This document shows positions 34,737 through 45,271 of a DNA stretch of 64,000 bases, one piece after another. The stretch comes from Achromobacter spanius (GTDB lineage: Bacteria > Pseudomonadota > Gammaproteobacteria > Burkholderiales > Burkholderiaceae_B), in the NCBI RefSeq assembly GCF_002812705.1, contig NZ_CP025030.1, positions 3,596,001-3,660,000 of the forward strand. Direction: 5' to 3'. Numbering within the stretch: position 1 is the first letter of the stretch; every line of letters begins with the position of its first letter. The notes beneath the pieces were generated by a model that searched no databases, was not told the origin of the DNA, and was given only the letters and a program-made list of their open reading frames with translations. The translations under genes were made by a program, and so were the position numbers.

Positions 34737-37700
34737 TTAGCCTTCCCAATCGAAGCGTTCAGCGTCCTCGTCGTGACGCCGGGCGTCCCATTCGTACCGA
34801 TCGGCGAGCCCGTCGAGTGCCTTGGCGGTATGCGGATGTTCGAAACCGATTGCTCTGGACCATGCGCGATACCGCGCCGAAAGCGCCCGTTCCTGGTCTC
34901 CACCGTCTCGCGGCATACGGGTTGTCACACCACGGCGGTTACTCTTGCCGATTTGAAAGCCGTTAAGCATTGATTTGTTGCGGAAGAGGTCAAGTACGTC
35001 ACGCACGGGTTCGGCAGGCCAGTTGCTGTCGGTGCCCATTGGCGAGGCGGACAGAATTTTTCCTATGTACTCGTCAGCGATGACCTCACGTCCAACGGCT
35101 TTGGCTAGCGTTCGCGCCTCTTTGATCCAGGCTTCGAGAACCTGCACATCTATCGTTTCATCTTCTCGTGTTCCTGGCAGACGATCCCAAAGCGAGAGCA
35201 AGCGGTAGGCTTGGCTCGCGAGTGCTCGAGCTTGGTCTGGATCTTCGGGCTCGACGTCACTTACTTCACTCTCTTCGCTCGGTCGGAACACGGCGCTTAG
35301 CATTTCGATGAATAGTGATGGCTGTTCTGACAGAGCGCGGAGCAGCGCCTTTGCTGGTCGACCAGAGCGCTCCAGAAGGCGCAGGTAGTTCCATTCCAGC
35401 ACCACCAACACATTGCGCTCAACGTCCTCCCGTGTGTCGAGCGCGTTTAGCGCTTCGGCAACATAGTACTGAAACATCGTAGCTTCGTTGTTGTCGCCGT
35501 TATCCTCGAATGGCTGGCGCGCGGCCTCTTTCAGAACTTCGATCAGCAATTCTGTTGGTACCTCCGCCCGGTCCCGGCTATGTGCGAGCGGTAGAGCGTG
35601 CCGGGCGCGATCAGCATCGATGAGGTGTCGGATTGCGTACGACCGGTCTTTGTTGCCGTCGCTCATCCAGTGCACGGGCGTTCTGCGCCAATAACTGGTC
35701 TCGATCGCACCACCGATCTCGGCGACTTGCTCCCAGGTCCAGCGCGCAAACGGCAGCGCTCCCAGGATGGTGAGTAGCGCTGTGTCGCCCCAGGCGCGCG
35801 TCCTGGCCTTGGCGACTAGCTCCGCGCCCCATGGTTCCTTACGGTCCTGGAACGCCGAAATGATCAGGCCATGCGCGAAGTCACACTGTCGCGTGTCTTC
35901 ACTCCGAACAGCTGCGTCAATTAGGGCATCCGTGTCAGTTGCCGGAAAACCAGCGTCATAGACCGCCTTGCCAAGTACCCCCGGCGCTTCGCTTAGATGG
36001 GCAAGAGCTAGCACTTCAGCAACACCTCCGAGGCTAAATACCTTTTTGGCGGCCTCAATCCGGGCCACTTCAACATCGCGCTGATGAGCTTCCCACCCCT
36101 CTCCCGACGGGCTCGGCAACGCAACGCCATTCTCAAATAGCCAGGCTACTTGTTCTAGAGGACTTTCCGGAGCGAAGCGATCGTAGATTGTGTCCAGCCT
36201 ATCCAACACAGGATCTTTCAGTCGCCACTCAGCATCCGGATATTCTCGATGGTGATGCAAGACTTGCCTCAACTTATCCCAGATGAGATGGCGGTCTTCC
36301 TTTGCGTTCATGTGTACTTCGGCGGCCTCAAGTGCGTCTAGAACGGCCTCTGGGTGGGGACCCAGGTCGTTAATTCGGTCGAGCAGCGTCACCCATCGTG
36401 CGGAATCAAGGCCCACGTCTTCCAGCAGCCGCTGGCTGACCGCGGTAGCACCACGCCCGATTAGCGGCCAGGTGATTGCCTCGACTTTTTTGACCGAGAA
36501 GTCGCGCCACCTGGGCATCGGTGAGGGGGTTGAACTGTCTTGACCTCTAGGGAGGATGCCTAGCATTAGCTTCCAAGCCGCATTGGACTCTCTCTTTCGG
36601 ATGAGGTCGAGTGTGCGAAGCCGTTCGTCAAGTGTGGCGTAAGTCTGAGGACTCCACAGTAGGAATAGCTCGCGCAAGCTATTTGCAGGACCATTCGAAT
36701 AGCGTCGTGGCTTGACGTCGAGCGTATCCATTCGGGCGAGGGCGAGAGCCACGCGTGGTAGCCAATCTGGCGACCAGGCGAGGGTTTCCATAGCCCACAT
36801 TAGATCTGACAGATGTTCGGCGCCAAAAACGCCGTCTTCGTCATGGACGAAGAGGGCGCAGATCGGTGGGTCAGGCTGGTCTAGGCTGTCCTCGACCGCC
36901 GACAGGAATGCAGCTGGCGATGCCTCTGCCAGAAGTCGAAAGTCTCGGGATAAGGACCACCAACGATGACGATCGGCGCCGTCCAGCAGTTTGGTGACAA
37001 TAGCGTCGGCGCGGCGTGCGGCGTCTGGTACGGTGCGTACCTGGTCGCCCCACAGTGCCAAGAGAATGAGCACTTGGCCGATGCCGTGTCGGATTAACCG
37101 CGAGTAGTCACGATTGATGCCATTTACAGACGCCATCCAGCGTTCGGTGGGATCCATGTCGAAACGCGGATCGGCCGCTCCGAGAACTGCATGGGCGGCG
37201 GCCTCAAATCTATCGATGTCAAGGGCCGTGAGGTGGTGAGCGAATAGGACCCAAGCGTCGGACGGCGATGCCACGCGCCACGTTGCGCCAACCTTCTGCA
37301 ACGGACTGTCGAAGTGGCCGATATACGGCGTCAGTGCGGCAATCACATGATCGTAGGGTGCGTCGGCGAGCTCAGAGAGTCTAGCTTTATCGGCCTGGAC
37401 GCTCTCGTCCCAGCCTCCGGCCAGGAGCGCCGCCATGAGCGCGCGCGGGGGCTCATGGGCCCATTTCGGCAATCGACCGCGAGCTCCTGGAATTAGTCGT
37501 CGGAGGATAGCGAGATTACGGGCGCAGTCGCGAGCAAGCGCCTCTGCTCGGGGTTCAACTAAGCCCGCTGCTTGCAAGGCACGGGCAATCCCATCTCGAG
37601 ATGGGCGCGCGAGCATGCGTATTTCACCTCCGGATATGTGGCCCTCATCGTAGATCTGCAGCACAAAGTGCCCCCTCTGGGCGAGGTTCTGCGCTAGGCC

Positions 37701-38798
37701 GGGAGCCGGCTCGGTCAGAATCAGGATAAGCGGCCCTGGAGTGTTTGCCAGGGCCCGCGCGGCCGCTGCGGTTGTTACCAAGCAACGAGCACGGTAGGCC
37801 GCTCCAAGGTCGTCCGGGAGTTCGTTGAGCGTGGCATGGAAGAACGCAACTACCTCTTCGGATGATGTGGCTTGCAAGGATAGGACCGAGGGTTCAGCGC
37901 GAAGCCAGCGTAGTACCTCGGCGGCATCTTGGTCGCGGTCGCTTAGCACAAGGTCTTCGGTTAGCGGCCACTGGGTGGCGCGCGACCACTCTTCCCACGC
38001 CTCGTCGAGCTCTTGCGTTCCTGCGGGGCGCTTATCTAGGCGGGTTGCGAGCCATAGACCGACTGCAGGGGTCTGCTCAATCCAATGGACAAGATCGTCG
38101 GCATCGTAGACGCGGACCTCGCGCCAAGGGCCTTCAGCCATCCGAGCTTTGGCCCATTCGTCTTTTTGGGGCCACCGGTGGAGAGTCACGAAAATGCAGG
38201 CCGACGACACGGGGTCGAGGGGGGCTGGCTTGTCCGTGCGCTTTCGGTAGTCGTTGGTGATTTTCAGGCCCACGTCCTTGCGCTGGGCGCTGAGCTCCCA
38301 CCCGGCTTTACCTTGCGGAACATACTCGCTACCGATTTCAGCGTTGGTTAGTCCGTCCCAACCTGGATGACGCACACCGCCGTCTGCGGGGAAGCGCAGA
38401 TGTGCTGTGCTGCCATGTGTGGCTCGAACCAGGAAGGCTACTAAAGTGGGAAGGTTTACCGGCCCATCAGTCCGTTGGGCCCACATGGCCAGATCGTCGG
38501 CGTTGACCCAGCGCACTGGGGTCCCAGGTCGAATAGACGGTTGCATCATCGGCACGGCCGGACCAATCACCGCACCGGTCGGTAGGAAGCGGATGCCTGC
38601 GTTCTCCAGGGCGCTACGGATGGCTTGCGCGTTGTTTGCGACAGGGGTGCGTGAGCCGCGCTCGAAATCTGCAACGGTTGACGTTGCAACCTTTGCAGCT
38701 TTGGCAAGATCCTGCTGCGACCATGCCAGCAATGCGCGCGCCGCGCGTACATGCTTAGGAGTAAGTTCAGGCGATGAAAGGGATTTGCTCATGGTCAT
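34737..38798 (-). CDS. Very large Xre-type helix-turn-helix protein with a nuclease-like region
   Basis: 1353 residues. An N-terminal Xre/Cro helix-turn-helix lies at about 13-68 (ALLAWSQQDLAKAAKVATSTVADFERGSR). A region at about 130-230 then follows, with GWDGL, a WELSAQRKDVGLKITNDYRKR segment whose E...K pattern suggests a PD-(D/E)xK-like site, and a WxxVRVYDADDLVHW element. The rest (about 280-1353) is helical, with no Walker A motif. This is inferred to be a sensor or effector of a defence system. It is divergent from an AbiE pair. It contains no obvious membrane helix. The family was not recognised. The start is uncertain between ATGs at 38798 and 38792. Confidence 0.7.
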   Translation of the reverse strand: MTMSKSLSSPELTPKHVRAARALLAWSQQDLAKAAKVATSTVADFERGSRTPVANNAQAIRSALENAGIRFLPTGAVIGPAVPMMQPSIRPGTPVRWVNADDLAMWAQRTDGPVNLPTLVAFLVRATHGSTAHLRFPADGGVRHPGWDGLTNAEIGSEYVPQGKAGWELSAQRKDVGLKITNDYRKRTDKPAPLDPVSSACIFVTLHRWPQKDEWAKARMAEGPWREVRVYDADDLVHWIEQTPAVGLWLATRLDKRPAGTQELDEAWEEWSRATQWPLTEDLVLSDRDQDAAEVLRWLRAEPSVLSLQATSSEEVVAFFHATLNELPDDLGAAYRARCLVTTAAAARALANTPGPLILILTEPAPGLAQNLAQRGHFVLQIYDEGHISGGEIRMLARPSRDGIARALQAAGLVEPRAEALARDCARNLAILRRLIPGARGRLPKWAHEPPRALMAALLAGGWDESVQADKARLSELADAPYDHVIAALTPYIGHFDSPLQKVGATWRVASPSDAWVLFAHHLTALDIDRFEAAAHAVLGAADPRFDMDPTERWMASVNGINRDYSRLIRHGIGQVLILLALWGDQVRTVPDAARRADAIVTKLLDGADRHRWWSLSRDFRLLAEASPAAFLSAVEDSLDQPDPPICALFVHDEDGVFGAEHLSDLMWAMETLAWSPDWLPRVALALARMDTLDVKPRRYSNGPANSLRELFLLWSPQTYATLDERLRTLDLIRKRESNAAWKLMLGILPRGQDSSTPSPMPRWRDFSVKKVEAITWPLIGRGATAVSQRLLEDVGLDSARWVTLLDRINDLGPHPEAVLDALEAAEVHMNAKEDRHLIWDKLRQVLHHHREYPDAEWRLKDPVLDRLDTIYDRFAPESPLEQVAWLFENGVALPSPSGEGWEAHQRDVEVARIEAAKKVFSLGGVAEVLALAHLSEAPGVLGKAVYDAGFPATDTDALIDAAVRSEDTRQCDFAHGLIISAFQDRKEPWGAELVAKARTRAWGDTALLTILGALPFARWTWEQVAEIGGAIETSYWRRTPVHWMSDGNKDRSYAIRHLIDADRARHALPLAHSRDRAEVPTELLIEVLKEAARQPFEDNGDNNEATMFQYYVAEALNALDTREDVERNVLVVLEWNYLRLLERSGRPAKALLRALSEQPSLFIEMLSAVFRPSEESEVSDVEPEDPDQARALASQAYRLLSLWDRLPGTREDETIDVQVLEAWIKEARTLAKAVGREVIADEYIGKILSASPMGTDSNWPAEPVRDVLDLFRNKSMLNGFQIGKSNRRGVTTRMPRDGGDQERALSARYRAWSRAIGFEHPHTAKALDGLADRYEWDARRHDEDAERFDWEG

Positions 38799-38812
38799 AT
38801 GAAATATATGAC
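38794..38812. promoter_or_regulatory. Palindrome overlapping the start of the large Xre-domain gene
   Basis: GTCATAT (38794-38800) and ATATGAC (38806-38812) are perfect inverted 7-bp arms around a 5-bp spacer, overlapping the start codon of the Xre-domain gene. AGTTT and AAACT (38816-38820, 38829-38833) lie just beyond it in the divergent spacer. A helix-turn-helix protein binding here could repress its own gene and the AbiE pair. Confidence 0.5.
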
Positions 38813-38883
38813 ATCAGTTTAAAAAAGCAAACTGTTTTTTTTTGTCGGCAAAAATATTCTATGTGCCTACAATCGAACACATC

Positions 38884-39498
38884 ATGTCCGAATATCCCAT
38901 TTCTAATCGCGAACGAGTCCTTCAGCTAGTGAGGGACAGAGGAATCGCGCGCGCGCGTGACCTTACGGCTGCGGGCATTCCCCTCGCATATCTAAAACGC
39001 CTGACCGACAGTGGCGACCTTATCCGTTTGGGTCGCGGTCTCTACCAAACACCGGATCGCGTCGGCGAAGATGCCGCCCATGATCTCGCCGAGGCGGCCC
39101 GCCGAGTGCCTAAGGGAGTCATTAGCCTGATCAGTGCTCTTCGCTGGCACGAAGTGACGACGCAACTGCCGAATGCCGTCTGGATGACCATTCCCCACAA
39201 GTCCCGTGTACCTAAGTCAACCGGTCTGAGACTAGAAATTGTGCGCGCCACGGGCGAGACCCTGACCGCCGGCGTCGAATACGTCGACGTGGAAGGGGTG
39301 GCTGTGCCCGTTTACTGCGTTGCCAAGACGGTGGCAGATTGTTTCAAGCATCGGCGTCATGTAGGTGAGGATGTGGCTATCGAAGCCCTGCGTGACGCCC
39401 TGCATCAGCGCAAGGCTACCCCTAGTGACCTTATGAAATTTGCTGCGATTAACCGGGTCGCCGGTCTAATGGCACCGTATATCAGGGCGATGCAATGA
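38884..39498 (+). CDS. abiEi: AbiEi-family antitoxin of a type IV toxin-antitoxin pair
   Basis: 204 residues from the ATG at 38884. A winged helix-turn-helix region at about 5-55 (VLQLVRDRGIARARDLTAAGIPLAYLKRL, GRGLYQ) is typical of AbiEi, followed by the C-terminal antitoxin domain (VPVYCVAKTVADCFKHRRHVGED). It represses the operon and counteracts the toxin encoded by the next gene, with which it overlaps by ATGA. A TTG at 38842 is an alternative upstream start. It is divergent from the large Xre-domain gene. Confidence 0.88.
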   Translation: MSEYPISNRERVLQLVRDRGIARARDLTAAGIPLAYLKRLTDSGDLIRLGRGLYQTPDRVGEDAAHDLAEAARRVPKGVISLISALRWHEVTTQLPNAVWMTIPHKSRVPKSTGLRLEIVRATGETLTAGVEYVDVEGVAVPVYCVAKTVADCFKHRRHVGEDVAIEALRDALHQRKATPSDLMKFAAINRVAGLMAPYIRAMQ

Positions 39499-40415
39499 TA
39501 GTGATGAATCCCGCCTTCTCGATACGTGCAAGGCTGCTCACCCATGCCAAACGACACGGGGACGACTTTCAGCGGGTGCTGACTCGTTACGCCATTGAGC
39601 GACTGCTGTTCCGCCTTAGTCAGACGAAGGTGGGAGAACATTACGTGCTGAAGGGTGCAATGTTGTTCGTGACTTGGCCCAGATACGTCTTCCGCCCGAC
39701 CGGCGATCTGGATCTATTGGGGCAGGGAAATTCAGAACCTGCGGCTCTCGTGGAACTCTTCACTCGCATCTGCCAGGTCGAATGCGTCGCCGACGGTATT
39801 GTTTTTGATGCGGCCATGGTGAGGGTCGAGGCGGTTCGCGAAGCCGACAAGTACCACGGATCTCGCATTAGCCTCGCCGCAGACTTGGCGGGGGCAAGGA
39901 TCCCAGTCCAGATTGACGTCGGTTTCGGTGACCGAGTCTATCCGGAACCGAAGCGCGAAATATTTCCGAGCTTAGTGCCTGACGTCCCGCATGCCAGCAT
40001 TTTGATGTATCCACCCGAGACGGTAGTCGCCGAGAAATTTGAGGCGATGATCAGGTTCGGCGAAACCAATACCCGAATTAAGGACTATTACGACGTATGG
40101 GTCACCACTAGGATCTTTCCGTTCGATATGGCCAATGTAGTCGAGGCCGTCGGTGGAACTCTTCGGCGCCGCGAGACGGCTATTCCGACGGAAATGCCGA
40201 TGGGGCTTACCAGTACGTTTGCCGCGATTGTTGATGAACGTGGTCTGTGGTCGGGTTTTCTACGTCGGACCTCCCCAACTCTAACGCCGCCGTCGTTTCC
40301 AGACCTTCAATCCGAATTGCGAAGTTTTTTCCGCTTAGTTATTGAGGGCCTCAATATGTCCGAAGGTGCTCGAGGAGTGTGGGACACGGACGGTAGAGTT
40401 TGGCGGAACCGTTAG
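39495..40415 (+). CDS. abiEii: AbiEii-family nucleotidyltransferase toxin
   Basis: 306 residues. It has the nucleotidyltransferase AbiEii core: LKGAMLFVTWPRYVFRPTGDLDLLG with the catalytic GDLDLL acidic pair, IPVQIDVGFGD as the third acidic position, and PPETVVAEKFEAMIRFGETNTRIKDYYD toward the middle. These enzymes are thought to transfer nucleotides to tRNA or other targets and give abortive phage resistance when the antitoxin fails. Overlap with abiEi (ATGA) supports an operon. A gap of 233 bp precedes the next locus. Confidence 0.9.
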   Translation: MIVMNPAFSIRARLLTHAKRHGDDFQRVLTRYAIERLLFRLSQTKVGEHYVLKGAMLFVTWPRYVFRPTGDLDLLGQGNSEPAALVELFTRICQVECVADGIVFDAAMVRVEAVREADKYHGSRISLAADLAGARIPVQIDVGFGDRVYPEPKREIFPSLVPDVPHASILMYPPETVVAEKFEAMIRFGETNTRIKDYYDVWVTTRIFPFDMANVVEAVGGTLRRRETAIPTEMPMGLTSTFAAIVDERGLWSGFLRRTSPTLTPPSFPDLQSELRSFFRLVIEGLNMSEGARGVWDTDGRVWRNR

Positions 40416-40648
40416 AACCCTCCACGGTTTGACCTGACTCGTCCGGTGTCGTCGTGGCTACCGATCGACCGGCAGCTTCGCCCCTTTGAAAGGCAGGCGT
40501 CGCGCACAACATACATGGTGCTACGTTGACTGGGCGCGATGCGGCCTTTTGAGCACGGTCCTCTACTGTCAGTGTTTTCCCGATAGAACAACCCTCCCAG
40601 CCATTTGTTCCATTGACGGTACATTAGGACACCCCTAGAGTTTCCGGC

Positions 40649-41446
40649 ATGGGAACCACACTGCCTCTGCCGAAGTACCACCAGATCTACCTTGTGCTGC
40701 GCGAGCAGTTGCAAGAGGGCCGTTTCGACCAGGACGGCTTGCCGGGCGAGCACGCACTGGCCGATCAGTTCGATGTGGCGCGCATCACCATCCGCAAGGC
40801 AATGGAAATGCTGGTGGCCGATGGGCTGGTGTCGCGGCGTCCGGGGCTAGGAACCTGGCCATTGCGCGGGGCGTCCCGCACGCAGGCCGCGCCCGCGGCC
40901 AACGCGTCGCAGAAAGCGCATCTGACCGGGCTGCTTGAGAACATCGTCAACATGGGCCTGCGCACCTCTGTGCAGGTGCTGGACAGCGCGCTGGTGTCCG
41001 CGCCGCCCACGGTGGCCGAGTCGCTGGGCATTCCGGTGGGCACGCCGGTCCACAAGAGCCTGCGCGTGCGCAGCACCGAGGCCGGGCCGCTGTCGCACAT
41101 CACCACCTACGTGCCGCAGGCCGTGGCCGATTTCACGCGCGAAGACCTGGAACGCGAACCCTTGCTGATGCTGCTGGAAGCGGCGGGCGTGGAGTTCGGC
41201 GGCGCCACGCAAACCATTTCGGCTCGCCTGGCCGATGCACAGGTCGCGCGCCATCTGGATGTGTCGGTGGGGTCGGCGCTGCTGGCTGTGACCCGCGTCG
41301 TGCGCGACGTGAACGACCGCCCCGTGCAGCTCTTGCAGGGCCTGTACCGGCCCGACCGCTACCAATACCAATTGCAGTTGTCGCGCGTCGGCAGCATCGA
41401 CGCCAAAGTCTGGGTCAGCGAAGAGCTGTCGGCCCAATTTCATTGA
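40649..41446 (+). CDS. GntR-family (HutC/UTRA) regulator of the following catabolic operon
   Basis: 265 residues. A GntR winged helix-turn-helix lies at about 10-75 (EHALADQFDVARITIRKAMEMLVADGLVSRRPGLGTW), and a UTRA effector domain at about 95-255 (HKSLRVRSTEAGPLSHITTYVP, ALLAVTRVVRDVNDRPVQLLQGLYRPDRYQYQ). It is 18 bp upstream of the transporter-binding-protein gene in the same direction, so it likely controls itself and the operon in response to a pathway intermediate. Confidence 0.93.
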   Translation: MGTTLPLPKYHQIYLVLREQLQEGRFDQDGLPGEHALADQFDVARITIRKAMEMLVADGLVSRRPGLGTWPLRGASRTQAAPAANASQKAHLTGLLENIVNMGLRTSVQVLDSALVSAPPTVAESLGIPVGTPVHKSLRVRSTEAGPLSHITTYVPQAVADFTREDLEREPLLMLLEAAGVEFGGATQTISARLADAQVARHLDVSVGSALLAVTRVVRDVNDRPVQLLQGLYRPDRYQYQLQLSRVGSIDAKVWVSEELSAQFH

Positions 41447-41464
41447 ACCCTTCGGAGATCACCC

Positions 41465-42670
41465 ATGAATTCGCGCCGCACTTTTCTCTATCGATCCGCC
41501 GCCGCCACGGCGCTGCTATCCGCGCCCTGGGTGGCGCGCGCGCAAGGCGCCACGCCCGTGAAGGTGGGCGTGCTGCATCCGGTGACGGGGGCCTTGGCGT
41601 ATTCGGGCCAGCAATGCCGGCTGGGTGCGCTGCTGGCCATTGAAGACATCAACAAGGCGGGCGGCATCAAATCCTTGGGCGGCGCGCCCTTGTCGGCGGT
41701 GTTGGGCGACGCGCAGTCGCGGCCCGAGGCGGGCTCGGCGGAAGTGGAAAAGATGAACGAGGCGGGCGTGTCGGCCATTGTCGGCGCGTATGCGTCGGCG
41801 ATCTGCCTGGCCACCACGCAGACCGCGGCCAAGTACAACCTGCCGCATGTGGTGGACGTGGGCGTGGCCGATCAGATTGTGGAGCGCGGCCTGAAGAACA
41901 CCTTCCGTTTCGGCCCGGGTTACCGCGCCTGTAGCGAACGCGCCATTGCCGACCTGGTGGCCTTGAACGATGCCGCCGGCAAGCCGGCCAAGACCGTGAT
42001 GATCGTGCACGAAGACTCCTTGTTCGGCACCGGCACGGCGGCGTTGCTGTCGAAGTCGCTGCCGCAGCATGGCTTCGAGGTGAAGGAAGTGGTGAAGCAC
42101 CCGAACCCCACGCGCGACTTCAACAACATCGTGCTGCGCATGCGGTCCGTGAACCCGGACATCGTCATCCCGGCCAACTACTACAACGAATACGCGCTGC
42201 TGCTGCGCGCCATGAAGCAGCAGAAGGTGCAGCCCAAGGCGATTTACTCGGTGCTGGGCGGCGCGGCGTCCAGCTACAAGTTCCTGAAGGAATTTCCGGA
42301 CATCGCCAACGGCATCATCGACTGCAACCACTGGTTCAACCCCAAGGATGCGCGCGTGGCGCCGTTGAAGGCCCGGGTGGAAGAGAAGGGCGCGTATTTC
42401 AGCTACGAGGTCTTCATGACCTACGTTGCGGTGCAGTTGCTGGCCGACGCCATCGAACGCGCCAAGTCCGCTGACCGCGCCGCCATCACTGAGGCGCTGG
42501 CGTCCAGCACCTTCCACGACAACCTCATGCCCTATGGTCCGACCAAGTTCGTCAACGGCCAGAACACGGGCGCGCAGCCGCTTCTGACGCAAGTCATCGG
42601 CGGCGACATCAAGGTGATCATCCCGGCGGAATACCGCCAGGCCGACGCCATTTTTCCGTTGAAGGCCTGA
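41465..42670 (+). CDS. Liv-type ABC transporter substrate-binding protein with Tat-like signal
   Basis: 401 residues. The N-terminus (MNSRRTFLYRSAAATALLSAPWVARAQ) has a twin-arginine motif SRRTFL followed by a hydrophobic core and AxA cleavage site, so export is probably Tat-dependent. The mature part is a type I periplasmic binding fold of the LivJ/AmiC class (VKVGVLHPVTGALAYSGQQ, LAIEDINKAGGI). It should deliver the operon's substrate to the permease encoded next. Ligand unknown; possibly a small amide or dicarboxylate given the downstream enzymes. Confidence 0.92.
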   Translation: MNSRRTFLYRSAAATALLSAPWVARAQGATPVKVGVLHPVTGALAYSGQQCRLGALLAIEDINKAGGIKSLGGAPLSAVLGDAQSRPEAGSAEVEKMNEAGVSAIVGAYASAICLATTQTAAKYNLPHVVDVGVADQIVERGLKNTFRFGPGYRACSERAIADLVALNDAAGKPAKTVMIVHEDSLFGTGTAALLSKSLPQHGFEVKEVVKHPNPTRDFNNIVLRMRSVNPDIVIPANYYNEYALLLRAMKQQKVQPKAIYSVLGGAASSYKFLKEFPDIANGIIDCNHWFNPKDARVAPLKARVEEKGAYFSYEVFMTYVAVQLLADAIERAKSADRAAITEALASSTFHDNLMPYGPTKFVNGQNTGAQPLLTQVIGGDIKVIIPAEYRQADAIFPLKA

Positions 42671-42679
42671 GCGCGCAGC

Positions 42680-43552
42680 ATGCTGGATCCCGCCATCCTC
42701 TTTTCATCGGTGCTCAACGGCCTGACGACCGGCGCGGTGTACGCGCTGATCGCCCTGGGGCTGACCCTGATCTACGGGGTGCTGCACATCATCAACTTTG
42801 CCCACGGCGCCGCGCTGATGGTGGCGCTGTACGCCGTCTACCTGCTGAAAGACCGGCTGGGCATCGACCCCTACGCGGCGCTGCCCCTGGTGGTGGCGGG
42901 CATGTTCGCGCTGGGCTATGCGTTGCAGCGCTTCGTGATCAACCGCGCCAGCCATGGCAAGGACGAGAACATTCTGCTGGTGACGCTGGGCCTGGCCATC
43001 GTGCTGGAAAACCTGGCGCTGGTGTGGTTCAAGTCGGACACGCGCAGCATCGACACCGCCTACACGCTCAGCACGGTCGAGATCGGCCCCGCCATGATCG
43101 CGCTACCCAAGGTCATCGCCTTCTTTGGCGCGTTGGCCGTGGCGGCGGTGCTGTTCTGGATTATCCGCAGCACCGACCTGGGCCGCGCCATACGCGCGGT
43201 GGCCCGCGAAAAGCAGGGCGCCAAGCTGATGGGCATTGATGTTGAAAAGGTCTATGCGCTGTCGTTCGGCATCGGCATGGCCTGCCTGGGCGCGGCGGCC
43301 TGCTTCCTCTTGCCCGCCTACTACGTCAACCCGCAGGTGGGCAGCGGCTTTGTGCTGGTGGCCTTCACCATCGTGGTGCTGGGCGGCATGGGCAGCTTTG
43401 TGGGAGCGCTGGTGGGCGGCTTGCTGATTGGCGTGGTGGAGTCCATCGGGGGCCTGTTTCTGGGTGACTCGCTGGGCCAGATGGGCATTTTTGCGATCTT
43501 CATCGCGGTGCTGCTGTTTCGCCCGCAGGGGCTGTTCGGGGCGAGGGGCTGA
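42680..43552 (+). CDS. livH: Branched-chain amino acid-type ABC permease (LivH)
   Basis: 290 residues with about eight membrane helices. The family opening FSSVLNGLTTGAVYALIALGLTLIYGVLHIINFAHG and the conserved RAVAREKQGAKLMGIDV loop (the EAA-like contact with ATPases) are clear. It pairs with the LivM-type permease beginning 2 bp downstream. Liv-type transporters outside true branched-chain amino acid loci carry amides, urea or aromatic acids. Confidence 0.93.
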   Translation: MLDPAILFSSVLNGLTTGAVYALIALGLTLIYGVLHIINFAHGAALMVALYAVYLLKDRLGIDPYAALPLVVAGMFALGYALQRFVINRASHGKDENILLVTLGLAIVLENLALVWFKSDTRSIDTAYTLSTVEIGPAMIALPKVIAFFGALAVAAVLFWIIRSTDLGRAIRAVAREKQGAKLMGIDVEKVYALSFGIGMACLGAAACFLLPAYYVNPQVGSGFVLVAFTIVVLGGMGSFVGALVGGLLIGVVESIGGLFLGDSLGQMGIFAIFIAVLLFRPQGLFGARG

Positions 43553-43554
43553 GC

Positions 43555-44515
43555 ATGAACCGGGATCTTATTTCCATTGCGTTGTTCGGGGTGGCGTTGG
43601 CCGTGCTGTCGACGTTCGCGCAGTCGGGCGTGTTGCTGACGTTCGTGATGATGTCGCTGTACGCGGCGCTGCTGTCGCAGGCCTGGAACATTCTGGGTGG
43701 CTATGGCGGCCAGTTGTCGTTCGGCCACGCGCTGTTCTTTGGCGTGGGCGCTTATGCGCAGGCGCTGGGTCAGCTTAGCCTGGGCATCAATCCCTGGCTG
43801 GCGCTGCCGATGGCGATAGCGCTGGGCGCGCTGACGGGCCTGGCCGTGGGCGGGCTGACGTTCCGCTACGGGCTCAAGGGGTCGTACTTTGCGCTGGTGA
43901 CGCTGGCCTTTGCCGAGGTGTTTCGCATCCTGGCCTTGTCGGCGCCCTTCACGGGCGGCGGGGTGGGGCTGATGGTGCCGCTGCAAGAGGGCGCGGCCAA
44001 CATGCAGTTCGTGTCGCGCCGGGGTTATATCTATCTGCTGCTGGCGTTCGTGGTGCTGGCGCTGGCCGTCACGGCCTGGCTGCGACATTCGCGCTTTGGC
44101 GCGTACCTGCAAGCGGTGCGCGACAACGAGGACGCGGCGCGCGCCATCGGTGTGAATCCGCTGCGCGTGAAGCTGGGCGGCATAGCGTTGTCGGCGGCGT
44201 TCATGAGCGCGGCGGGCGCCTTCTACGTGCAGGTGTTCCAGTACATAGACCCAGGCATCGCCTTTGGCTCGGCCGTGTCGGTGGAAGCCCTGGTGGGCGC
44301 CATCGTGGGCGGCATGGGCACGCTGTGGGGGCCGGTGCTGGGCGCGGTGGCGCTGCATGGCCTGGCCGACCTGACGCGCAACCTGTTCGGCGAACTGCCC
44401 GGCATCAGCATGGTGATCTACGGCGTGGTGCTGATTCTGATCGTGATGTTCCTGCCGCGTGGCATCAGCGGCAGCGGCCAGTCGCTGCGTGGGCTGTTTG
44501 GCAAGGAGCGCGCCC

Positions 44516-44523
<8 letters not shown>
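43555..44523 (+). CDS. livM: Branched-chain amino acid-type ABC permease (LivM)
   Basis: 322 residues with about nine membrane helices. Family motifs SQAWNILGGYGGQLSFGHALFFGVGAYA and AVRDNEDAARAIGVNPLRVKLGGIALS are present. It completes the membrane channel with LivH. The end overlaps the GTG start of livG by 8 bp. Confidence 0.93.
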
Positions 44524-45267
<744 letters not shown>

Positions 45268-45271
<4 letters not shown>

